Shown here in pieces: positions 42,492-49,224 of a DNA stretch of 64,000 nt. Numbering within the stretch: the stretch's first letter is position 1; every line of letters starts with the position of its first letter. The notes beneath the pieces were generated by a model that ran no database searches, was not told the DNA's origin, and saw nothing but the letters and a program-made list of their open reading frames with translations. This DNA comes from Verrucomicrobiota bacterium (lineage in GTDB: Bacteria; Verrucomicrobiota; Verrucomicrobiia; Opitutales; UBA953): NCBI GenBank assembly GCA_016871415.1, contig VHDL01000001.1, positions 62,001 through 126,000 on the forward strand, given 5' to 3'. A program made the translations under genes and the position numbers.

Positions 42492-43946
42492 TCAGGAGAC
42501 GATGCCGAGGGGCTTGACCGTCCTCCAGCCGCCACGGGTGAAGTCGGGGCACTGCGCGGGCGCGCTGCCGTCCTTCACCGAGCGGACCGAGAGCTCGAGG
42601 ATGGCGGACCAGTCGGCCGCGTCGTAGACGGTCATATCGGGCGTGATGCCCTGACGCACGCAGTCCAGCATCCGATAGTTGAGGATGAAGTCCATGCCGC
42701 CGTGACCGCCGACCTTCTTGGCCAGTTCGCCTACCTTGGTGACCAGCGGGTGGCAATTGGCCTGCATGAACTTAGTGAGCTTCTCCTTCTCGTACGTCCA
42801 TTCATGGCTGTTACGCTTCTCCAAGGGGTCGAGGAGCGGGTGCTTGTTGCCGGCGTCGATGGCGAGGCGCGCGGGGTAGCCGAAGAACGTGGCCTCGGTG
42901 CCGCAGAGCCCGTTGATGCGCGAATAGGGGCGGGGGCTGACCACGTCGTGCTGGATCATGATCGTCCGGCCGAGCTGGGTCTTGATGATTGACGTGTTCA
43001 TGTCGCCGCACACGAACTTCTCGTCCTTGTGCCGGCCCTTGTTCGGCTGCGCCTTGTCGCGGAACTGGGTCAGGTTCAGCTCAGGCGAGGAGACCGAGAC
43101 CACGAACTTGAAGGCGTCGCCCCGGCCGATGTTTAGGTACTGGGCCACCGGGCCCAGGCCGTGCGTCGGGTACAGGTTGCCGTCCATGAACGTGTGATAG
43201 TTGCGACGCCAGTCCCTGCCCAGGGCCCAGAGCACGCCCTTGCCGAGGTCGTGGATGTAGGCGCACTCGGCGTGCTTGAGCTCGCCGAAGAGCCCCTGTC
43301 GGGCCATGTGCAGGACGAAGAGCTCCTCTTCGCCGTAGCAGCAGTTCTCCAGGATGGAGCAGTGACGCTGGTATTTTTCCGAGGCGTCGACGAGCTGCCA
43401 GCATTCGTCCACGGTCACGGCCGCGGAGACCTCGACGAAGGCGTGCTTGCCCATCTCCATCGCCTTGAGGGCCATGGGGACGTGCCATTCCCAAGGGGTC
43501 GAGATGAACACGACGTCGATGTCGTCACGTGCCACCAGCTTCTCCCAGGCGTTCTCGTCGCTGAAGTAGACGGCCGGCTCCTTGCCGGTCTTCTTCTTCA
43601 CGCTCTCGGCCGCGCCCTTGGCTCGCTGCTCGACGATGTCGCAGACGGCCACGACCTCGGCGAACGGGATGTTGGCGGCGGAGTTGACGTGACCGCGGCC
43701 GCGGTTGAGGCCGATGTAGCCGCAGCGCACCTTCTCCAGGGGCTTGGTGGTCAGGTCCCACACGGGCTTGTTCCCCGCGGGACGCGGGCGCGTGGCGCCG
43801 ATCTCCTGCGTGCCGAGGAGCTTGAGCGTACGGGGGTCGGGGCCGGCTTCGGCGGACACGGCGTAGAGGCCGAGGCCCGTTGCGGCGACGGCGCCGAACT
43901 TCAGGAAGTCGCGGCGGTTGGAGGGTTCCTTGGGGTTAATGGACAT
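42492..43946 (-). CDS. Tat-exported Gfo/Idh/MocA-fold protein, GH109-like (copy 2)
   Basis: This 484-residue protein has a Tat signal (SNRRDFLKFGAVAATGLGLYAVSAEA). A Rossmann NAD-binding domain with GYIGLNRGRGHVNSAA and VVAVCDI is followed by a Gfo/Idh/MocA C-terminal domain. DWRRNYHTFMDGNLYPTHGLGPVAQYLNIGRGD closely resembles the GH109 family, NAD-dependent enzymes that remove alpha-N-acetylgalactosamine through redox steps. It also contains NSHEWTYEKEKLTKFMQA and GGHGGMDFILNYR. It is a tandem paralogue of the gene at 43948. An oxidoreductase role is the alternative if it is not a true GH109. Confidence 0.82.
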   Translation of the reverse strand: MSINPKEPSNRRDFLKFGAVAATGLGLYAVSAEAGPDPRTLKLLGTQEIGATRPRPAGNKPVWDLTTKPLEKVRCGYIGLNRGRGHVNSAANIPFAEVVAVCDIVEQRAKGAAESVKKKTGKEPAVYFSDENAWEKLVARDDIDVVFISTPWEWHVPMALKAMEMGKHAFVEVSAAVTVDECWQLVDASEKYQRHCSILENCCYGEEELFVLHMARQGLFGELKHAECAYIHDLGKGVLWALGRDWRRNYHTFMDGNLYPTHGLGPVAQYLNIGRGDAFKFVVSVSSPELNLTQFRDKAQPNKGRHKDEKFVCGDMNTSIIKTQLGRTIMIQHDVVSPRPYSRINGLCGTEATFFGYPARLAIDAGNKHPLLDPLEKRNSHEWTYEKEKLTKFMQANCHPLVTKVGELAKKVGGHGGMDFILNYRMLDCVRQGITPDMTVYDAADWSAILELSVRSVKDGSAPAQCPDFTRGGWRTVKPLGIVS

Positions 43947-43947
43947 T

Positions 43948-45390
43948 TCAGGTGATCAAGGGGAGGGGAGGCAGGGTCTTCCAGCCACCGCGGGTGAAGT
44001 CCGGGATTTCGACCGGCATGCTGCCGGAGGTGACCGACAGGTGCGAGACCTCAAGCAGGCATGACCAGGCGGCGGCGTCGTAGACGGTCATGTCCGGCGT
44101 CAGCCCCCTTCGTATGCAGTCAAGGAAGCGGAAGTTCATCAGGTGGTCCATGCCGCCATGTCCTCCGACCTTGCGCGCGTCCTCGCCAGCCAGTTTCACG
44201 AGCGGGTGGGGATTTGCCTGCATGAACTTCTTCAGCCTGTCCCCTTCGTAGGTCCATGCGTGGCTGTTGCGCTTCTCGTTCGGGTCAAGGAGCGGGTGCC
44301 GGTTGCCTGAGTCGATGGCGAGGCGGGCGGGGTAGCCGAAGAAGGTGGCTTCGGTGCCGCACAGCGCGTTGATCCTGGAGTAGGGTCGCGGCGAGGTGTT
44401 GTCGTGCTGGATCACGATGGACCGCCCGAGCGCCGTCTTGATCAGCGTCGTGTTCATGTCGCCGCACGTGAACCGTTCGCCGGCCGTCCGGGTCCGGTCC
44501 GCGCCCGTCTTTTCCCGCAGTTGCGAAAGGCCGATTTCAGGCGACGAGACCGAGACGGCCCGCGTCATGACGTCACCCCTGCCGAGTCCGAGGTAGGTCG
44601 CGAGCGGGCCGATGGCGTGGGTCGGGTAGGGGTTGCCGTCGATGAGGGTGTGATACTTGCGCCGCCAGTCGCGCTGCGGACGGAAGAAGGTGCTGTCGGG
44701 CGCGGTCCCGCGCTGGTCGTGGATGTAGGCTCCCTCCGCGTGCTTGAGGTCGCCGAAGAGGCCCTCGGCCGCCATGCGCCGCACGAAGAGCTCCTCCTCG
44801 CCGTAGGCGCAGTTCTCCAGGATCGGGCAGTGGCGGCCGTATTTCTCGGAGGCGTCGACGAGTTCCCAGCACTCCTTGACGGTGATGCCGCAGTTCACCT
44901 CGACGAAGGCGTGCTTGCCGAGCTCCATCGCGCGCACGGCCATGGGCTTGTGCCATTCCCAAGGCGTGGCGACGTAGACGACGTCGATGTCGTCGCGGGC
45001 CACCAGCTTCTCCCAGGCGTCCTCCGAGCCGACGTAGAGGTCGGGGGACTTGCCCGTCCTCTTCCGCACCGCTTCGGCCTGCGCCTTGGCGACGTCCTCC
45101 TTGATGTCGCAGAGGGCCTTCACCTCGACCCACGGCAGGGCGACGCAGGAGTTCACGTGGGCCCGGCCGCGGTTGAGGCCGATGATGCCGACGCGGACCT
45201 TTTGGACCGGCTCGGTGGTCAGGTCCCACACGGGACGGCTGCCCGTCGGACGCGCAGGCGTCGCGGTCTGCGTCCGCGCGCCGAGCAGGCCGCGGGGGTC
45301 GGGCGCCGCTTCCGCGGAGGCCGCGCCAAGGGCGGCGAACGGGGCCATCTTTAGGAAGTCGCGGCGCGAAGGATGGACGGGGCGATCCAT
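43948..45390 (-). CDS. Tat-exported Gfo/Idh/MocA-fold protein, GH109-like (copy 1)
   Basis: This 480-residue paralogue of the next gene has a Tat signal beginning SRRDFLKMAPFAALGAASAEA. Its Rossmann motif is GIIGLNRGRAHVNSCV and ALCDIKEDVAK follows. The DWRRKYHTLIDGNPYPTHAIGPLATYLGLGRGD segment corresponds to the GH109 signature, with Ala-Ile in place of Gly-Leu and NPYP in place of NLYP. It is the promoter-proximal gene of the pair, and copy 2 starts one base after its stop. Whether both copies act on the same N-acetylhexosamine linkage is unknown. Confidence 0.82.
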   Translation of the reverse strand: MDRPVHPSRRDFLKMAPFAALGAASAEAAPDPRGLLGARTQTATPARPTGSRPVWDLTTEPVQKVRVGIIGLNRGRAHVNSCVALPWVEVKALCDIKEDVAKAQAEAVRKRTGKSPDLYVGSEDAWEKLVARDDIDVVYVATPWEWHKPMAVRAMELGKHAFVEVNCGITVKECWELVDASEKYGRHCPILENCAYGEEELFVRRMAAEGLFGDLKHAEGAYIHDQRGTAPDSTFFRPQRDWRRKYHTLIDGNPYPTHAIGPLATYLGLGRGDVMTRAVSVSSPEIGLSQLREKTGADRTRTAGERFTCGDMNTTLIKTALGRSIVIQHDNTSPRPYSRINALCGTEATFFGYPARLAIDSGNRHPLLDPNEKRNSHAWTYEGDRLKKFMQANPHPLVKLAGEDARKVGGHGGMDHLMNFRFLDCIRRGLTPDMTVYDAAAWSCLLEVSHLSVTSGSMPVEIPDFTRGGWKTLPPLPLIT

Positions 45391-45455
45391 GCATCATTGG
45401 TATTTGGCGTCGCTTGAAGCGACAAGTCCCAAGCGGTGTCCGAATCCGCCTTTTG

Positions 45456-46028
45456 TCACCAGAGCACGAAACCCTGCGCCCACTTGACGCCGAACACCGC
45501 CAGATTACGCACGATATGTGCCGTAAAGCACGGCGCGAGCGACCGATCAGGGTTCAGGGGGTTGAATCGGGCCACGTAGAGTCCGAGCGAGGTCACGAAG
45601 GCGAAGGCCAGGCTGATGCGTCCCTGCGCGGTCGAAACGTCAAACCCATGGATGAGCGCGAAGACGGCCGATCCGCCGAGCGCCACTCCGAGAAGGCCCG
45701 GTCCGGTCAGCCAGCTCGGCGCGGCGAATCCGCGGAACACCGTCTCCTCGACCACCGCCGCCGCGATCAGCGAGAGCAGGGAGAGTCCCGTGAGCACCGA
45801 CTGCATCTCCGCGACCCCCGTCCTGATCTCGACCACCGATTCCGCCACCGTGATGAGAAGCATCGCGGAAGCCGCCGCGAAGTGGGCTGCGGCGGGCGCG
45901 CGCGTCGTGCCCGGCCAGAAGCCCTCCGGAGCCGACGTGGCCGCGCGGCGGCGCTTCTCGCGCGTCCATCCTGCCGTCACCGCCGCCGCCAGCAGGGTGT
46001 AGAGCAGGGCGGCGGTCGTGGCGTCCAT
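45456..46028 (-). CDS. CPBP-family intramembrane metalloprotease
   Basis: This 190-residue protein has about five hydrophobic helices and the CPBP (Abi/CAAX protease-like) motifs: VVEETVFRGF (Glu94, Glu95, Arg99), FALIHGFDV and a final TAHIVRNLAVF. The glutamates and histidines are the expected catalytic set. Targets of bacterial members are mostly unknown. It is six bases downstream of cutA on the same strand, forming a LOG-cutA-CPBP operon. Confidence 0.85.
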   Translation of the reverse strand: MDATTAALLYTLLAAAVTAGWTREKRRRAATSAPEGFWPGTTRAPAAAHFAAASAMLLITVAESVVEIRTGVAEMQSVLTGLSLLSLIAAAVVEETVFRGFAAPSWLTGPGLLGVALGGSAVFALIHGFDVSTAQGRISLAFAFVTSLGLYVARFNPLNPDRSLAPCFTAHIVRNLAVFGVKWAQGFVLW

Positions 46029-46034
46029 CGCAGT

Positions 46035-46349
46035 TCAGCGGACGCCCAGCACCCAGGCCCGGTAGGCGGGCGAGGCGTGGTCGGCGGCGAAGGCCAGCCA
46101 TTGCGGGACCGCGTAAGGGTGGCGGGCGTGAACCCAGGATTCGAGGTCGCGTCCTCGGGCGGCGGCGAACTTGAACGTCACCCGGAACTCCTCTTCGCTC
46201 TCAGGCCTGCCTTCCCAAACGTAATGCGAGCGCAGCGGGCCTTCGACCTGGGCGCAGGCGGCGAGGCCGGCCGCGACGGCGTCGGCGGCCATCCGGTCTG
46301 CCTCCTCGCGTGAAGGGAGGGTGGTGATGGCGACGCCGACCTCAGTCAT
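46035..46349 (-). CDS. cutA: Divalent-cation tolerance protein CutA
   Basis: This 104-residue protein has the CutA fold signature: AITTLPSREEADRMAADAVAAGLAACAQVEG near the start, SHYVWEGRPESEEEFRVTFK in the middle and HPYAVPQWLAF near the end. It forms trimers with unclear metal-related function. It overlaps the end of the LOG gene by eight bases. The start ATG at 46349 gives the standard length. Confidence 0.92.
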   Translation of the reverse strand: MTEVGVAITTLPSREEADRMAADAVAAGLAACAQVEGPLRSHYVWEGRPESEEEFRVTFKFAAARGRDLESWVHARHPYAVPQWLAFAADHASPAYRAWVLGVR

Positions 46350-47202
46350 GTCCCGGATCGGAGTCGGCCAAGTACTTCTCCGTGATGATGCTCACGAGGA
46401 GGTCGCGGGCCTCCTTGACCGAGTCGACATGCACGTACAGGTCGCGGTCCTCGGGCGAGACCATGCCCCACTGCTGCATCACTTCGAGGTCCATCACGTG
46501 CTTCCAGAACGGCGAGCCGAAGAGTAGGATGGGGAACTTCTTCTTCGTTTTGCCGGTCTGGATGAGCGTCAGCATCTCGAACAGCTCGTCGAACGTCCCG
46601 AAGCCTCCGGGGAAGGCCACGAGCGCCTTGGCGAGGTAGAGGAACCAGTACTTGCGGACGAAGAAGTAGTGGAACTCAAGGTTGAGCTCCTCGGTGATGA
46701 AGGGGTTGTGGCTCTGCTCGAAGGGCAGGGAGATGCCCAGCCCGACCGAACGGCCGCCCGCCTCATGCGCGCCGCGGTTGGCCGCCTCCATGATGCCGGG
46801 GCCTCCGCCGGAACAGATGAGGAAGCGCTGCCACTCGGGCAGACCCATCGACCAGTGGGTCATCTCGGCCGCCAGTTCGCGGCATGCCTCGTAATAAGCC
46901 GAGCTGCGCAGCGCCAGCTCGGCAACACGGAGACGGGCAGCGCATTCGTTTCCGTCGCAGACACCCAGCCGGACGGCCTCCTTGGCGGCGGCCAGCTCGG
47001 CTTCCGCCTTCTCCCGCGGCAAGGTGCGGGCGGAACCGAACATGACCACCGTGTTGCGGACGCCGTTCTTCTTGAACCGGAGGTGGGGCTCCATCATCTC
47101 CGCCATCACCCGCAGGGTGCGGGCTTGGGGGCTCAGCATGAACTCCCTGTTCAGGTAGGCTTTGGGCGGGGTGGGCCGTTTGCTTCCTTTGAAAGGGTCC
47201 AT
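46342..47202 (-). CDS. LOG-family protein (TIGR00730, cytokinin-activating-enzyme-like)
   Basis: This protein of about 286 residues has the LOG-family nucleotide-binding motifs VVMFGSAR, LICSGGGPGIMEAANRGAHEAGG, and AFPGGFGTFDELFEMLTLIQTGK. Members release the base from nucleoside 5'-monophosphates. Compared with short LOGs it has an N-terminal extension of about 50 residues and an inserted helical region, as in the larger bacterial subfamily. ATG 47202 is chosen; an upstream start at 47307 would run across the rpmH promoter. Confidence 0.88.
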   Translation of the reverse strand: MDPFKGSKRPTPPKAYLNREFMLSPQARTLRVMAEMMEPHLRFKKNGVRNTVVMFGSARTLPREKAEAELAAAKEAVRLGVCDGNECAARLRVAELALRSSAYYEACRELAAEMTHWSMGLPEWQRFLICSGGGPGIMEAANRGAHEAGGRSVGLGISLPFEQSHNPFITEELNLEFHYFFVRKYWFLYLAKALVAFPGGFGTFDELFEMLTLIQTGKTKKKFPILLFGSPFWKHVMDLEVMQQWGMVSPEDRDLYVHVDSVKEARDLLVSIITEKYLADSDPGHD

Positions 47203-47253
47203 GCCGTCATCTTTGACCCCTGCCGAGTCCTGCCAAGCCGGGAAGCACGGTGC

Positions 47254-47282
47254 TTGACACTTACGAAGAGGCTTCGTTGCTT
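47254..47282 (+). promoter_or_regulatory. Predicted sigma-70 -35 region of the rpmH-rnpA-yidD operon
   Basis: A consensus -35 element TTGACA lies at 47254-47259, with a weaker -10 candidate (TTGCTT) 17 bases downstream and rpmH starting 14 bases after that. The spacer contains a small CGAAG/CTTCG inverted repeat. Confidence 0.4.
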
Positions 47283-47296
47283 TGTTTTTTCGACTT

Positions 47297-47428
47297 ATGC
47301 AGCCCACCTACCGTCCGTCTAAAATCGCCCGCGCCCGTAAGTGCGGCTTCCGCGCCCGCTCCAAGACCCGCGGCGGCCGCAAGGTGCTGGCCAACCGCCG
47401 TCGCGTCGGTCGCAAGCGGCTCGCCTGA
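47297..47428 (+). CDS. rpmH: Ribosomal protein L34
   Basis: A 43-codon gene on the plus strand. It encodes [18 protein letters not shown], then a basic run with [15 protein letters not shown], ending VGRKRLA. This is the standard L34 protein of the large ribosomal subunit, rich in Arg and Lys, with the usual RxxGR-like core. It is followed seven bases later by rnpA, the conserved gene order. Neither dnaA nor dnaN is next to it. Confidence 0.95.
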   Translation: MQPTYRPSKIARARKCGFRARSKTRGGRKVLANRRRVGRKRLA

Positions 47429-47435
47429 GGGCTAC

Positions 47436-47789
47436 ATGCGTCTTCCGCGGGAGCGAAGAATCAGGGCTTCGGCCGATTTCCAACGCCTCCGCACCACGGG
47501 CTCGCGGATCGACTGCGGGCCATTCGTTTTGAACGTCGGACCGGGCGCCGTCGGCTGTCCCGCGCGCTTTGCGGTCGTCGCCGCCAAGAAGAGCCTGCCC
47601 CTTGCGGTCGACCGTAATCGCGTCAAGCGGCTCGCCCGGGAACTGTTCCGAACCGATCCCGCGGCTTTCCCCGACGGGTGGGAGGTCGTGCTCGTCGCGC
47701 GCGCCTCGATGCTGCGCCGGCCGTTGGCCGAGCTGCGGCGCGTCTTTGCCCAAGCTGCGTCGCGTACCGTGGGCGGCGCCAAGTCATGA
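47436..47789 (+). CDS. rnpA: Ribonuclease P protein component
   Basis: This 117-residue basic protein of RNase P helps process tRNA 5' ends. The start [20 protein letters not shown], central [28 protein letters not shown] (the RNRxKR signature) and [23 protein letters not shown] are typical. The start ATG 47436 matches family length; the frame is open upstream through rpmH. It overlaps yidD by four bases. Confidence 0.95.
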   Translation: MRLPRERRIRASADFQRLRTTGSRIDCGPFVLNVGPGAVGCPARFAVVAAKKSLPLAVDRNRVKRLARELFRTDPAAFPDGWEVVLVARASMLRRPLAELRRVFAQAASRTVGGAKS

Positions 47790-48031
47790 GTCCGTCTTTG
47801 CCCGCCCGGGCTGCGCTGGCCCTGGTCGCCTTCTACCGGCGCTTCCTCTCGCGCCCCCTGCATCTCATCGTGCCTGGATCGGGCTGCCGCTTCACGCCCA
47901 CCTGCTCGGCCTACGCGTTGACATGCCTCGAGCGCTTCGGCCTTTTGAAGGGCGGATGGCTTTCCTTGAGGCGTATCTGTCGCTGCCATCCCTGGGGAGG
48001 CTGCGGGCACGACGAGCCGCCCTCCGCCTGA
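47786..48031 (+). CDS. yidD: Membrane protein insertion efficiency factor YidD
   Basis: This 81-residue protein has [36 protein letters not shown], then [28 protein letters not shown]. The cysteine pattern and the [11 protein letters not shown] end are diagnostic. It helps YidC insert membrane proteins. The ATG is inside the rnpA stop. It is convergent with the pseudopilin gene; yidC is not downstream, unlike many genomes. Confidence 0.94.
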   Translation: MSPSLPARAALALVAFYRRFLSRPLHLIVPGSGCRFTPTCSAYALTCLERFGLLKGGWLSLRRICRCHPWGGCGHDEPPSA

Positions 48032-48034
48032 AGC

Positions 48035-48805
48035 TCAGTTGCCCGCCCAGTTCGTGAGATTGTCCGCGCGGTAGGGGCCGGACGCGTTGTCGTCGAAGTA
48101 GGTGGCCGGCACGATGCCCGAGGTCGTCATCGAGGGCGAGCCGAGCGGGTCCCAGTATTCTCCGGCGGCCGGCTCCAGTCCAGCCGCCGGCTCGACGTAG
48201 TTCGCTCCGCAGCTGACGATGAGGAAGCCGGAGGTGCGCCAGTTCACGTAGGGCGTAGCGAATACGCCCGTGGTCGGATTCTGCACGGCGGTTCCGGATG
48301 AGGGCAGGATGCGGTAGCGGTAATCGTAGGGGTTGCCCCAGGGGTCGACGAAGTGGATCTGGGTGGTCAGGTCGCCTGAGGCGGCGTTGTTGTTCGTGTC
48401 GACTTCGCCCGAGTTGAGGAAGGGCTTGAGTCGCCGGGCGGCGCCGCCGGGCAGCGACGTGTCGTTGAAGTTCACGAGGGTGACGCTCACCCCGCCGGTC
48501 GCCACGGGTGACTGACGCAGCACCTGACGGCCGCTCAGCTGGTTGTAGAGGGCGCGACGGAAGCCGACGCTGTCAGAGACTCCCGTGCCCGCCGGGGCGC
48601 AGGGGTAGTCGCCGTAGCTCTTCTTGTAGGCCTCGGAGGCCATCGCCATCGCCTGGATGCTGCCGCGCGCGACCGCCTTGGAGCGGGCGTTGCTGGCGGC
48701 ACGGAAGAGCCCGAAGGAAAGGGCGGCGAGGATCAGGATGATCGCGATGACGACCAGGAGCTCGATGAGGGTGAACCCTCGGCGTGTGCGGGTGCGGACG
48801 GACAT
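48035..48805 (-). CDS. Prepilin-like protein (type II secretion/type IV pilus pseudopilin)
   Basis: This 256-residue protein has the prepilin cleavage motif RRGFTLIELLVVIAIILILAALSF just after a short basic leader, with the invariant Glu at position +5 after Gly. The hydrophobic helix is followed by a long soluble C-terminal domain (SEAYKKSYGDYPCAPAG, DPWGNPYDYRY, as in PulG-type pseudopilins). No other secretion or pilus genes lie nearby; isolated pseudopilins are common in PVC bacteria. It is three bases after the dUTPase-like gene. Confidence 0.9.
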   Translation of the reverse strand: MSVRTRTRRGFTLIELLVVIAIILILAALSFGLFRAASNARSKAVARGSIQAMAMASEAYKKSYGDYPCAPAGTGVSDSVGFRRALYNQLSGRQVLRQSPVATGGVSVTLVNFNDTSLPGGAARRLKPFLNSGEVDTNNNAASGDLTTQIHFVDPWGNPYDYRYRILPSSGTAVQNPTTGVFATPYVNWRTSGFLIVSCGANYVEPAAGLEPAAGEYWDPLGSPSMTTSGIVPATYFDDNASGPYRADNLTNWAGN

Positions 48806-48808
48806 GGT

Positions 48809-49183
48809 TCAGATGTGTCTGGAATCGTTCTCGTCCTTCTTGACGTATCCGGAGTCCTGCCGCTGGTGGTTGACGGCGTTCTTCTTGAGGTAGGCCTGAT
48901 GGACGTCGTCCGCGGACATGCCGAGGACCTGGGCGATGGAGATGAGGAAGTGGAAGAGGTCGATGACCTCCACCTTGGCGTTCTGCTCGTCGAACTTCTG
49001 ATACTTGGCCCACCACTTCCAGGGCACGGAGTCGGTCAGCTCGGCCATCTCCTGCTGCATGGCGCGCAGGTAGTTGAGGGTCCATTTGACCTTCTCCTCC
49101 TCGGTCATCCCCTGGGTGACGACCCCGATGCGGCTGTTCAGCGCCTCCTGCATCTTGAAGATCTCCTCGAGCTTGTCGGACAT
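48809..49183 (-). CDS. All-alpha NTP pyrophosphatase, dUTPase-2 family
   Basis: This 124-residue helical protein has LRAMQQEMAELTDSVPWKWW, VEVIDLFHFLISIAQVLGMSADDVHQAYLKKNAVNHQRQDSGY. The acidic EXXE and EXXXD metal-binding motifs and the KKNAVNHQRQDSGY end fit the dimeric dUTPase-2/MazG-like superfamily. The likely reaction is dUTP to dUMP and pyrophosphate. No trimeric dUTPase is in the window to compare. It is upstream of the pseudopilin in a two-gene unit. Confidence 0.83.
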   Translation of the reverse strand: MSDKLEEIFKMQEALNSRIGVVTQGMTEEEKVKWTLNYLRAMQQEMAELTDSVPWKWWAKYQKFDEQNAKVEVIDLFHFLISIAQVLGMSADDVHQAYLKKNAVNHQRQDSGYVKKDENDSRHI

Positions 49184-49224
49184 GCTTCGAGGCTGGGGGC
49201 GCCGCCGCTCCGGAGCAACACCGT

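Noticed and set aside
45409-45423. Small GTCGCTT/AAGCGAC inverted repeat upstream of the GH109-like pair
   Set aside because: The loop is one base long and there is no T-tract or known operator; too weak to call.
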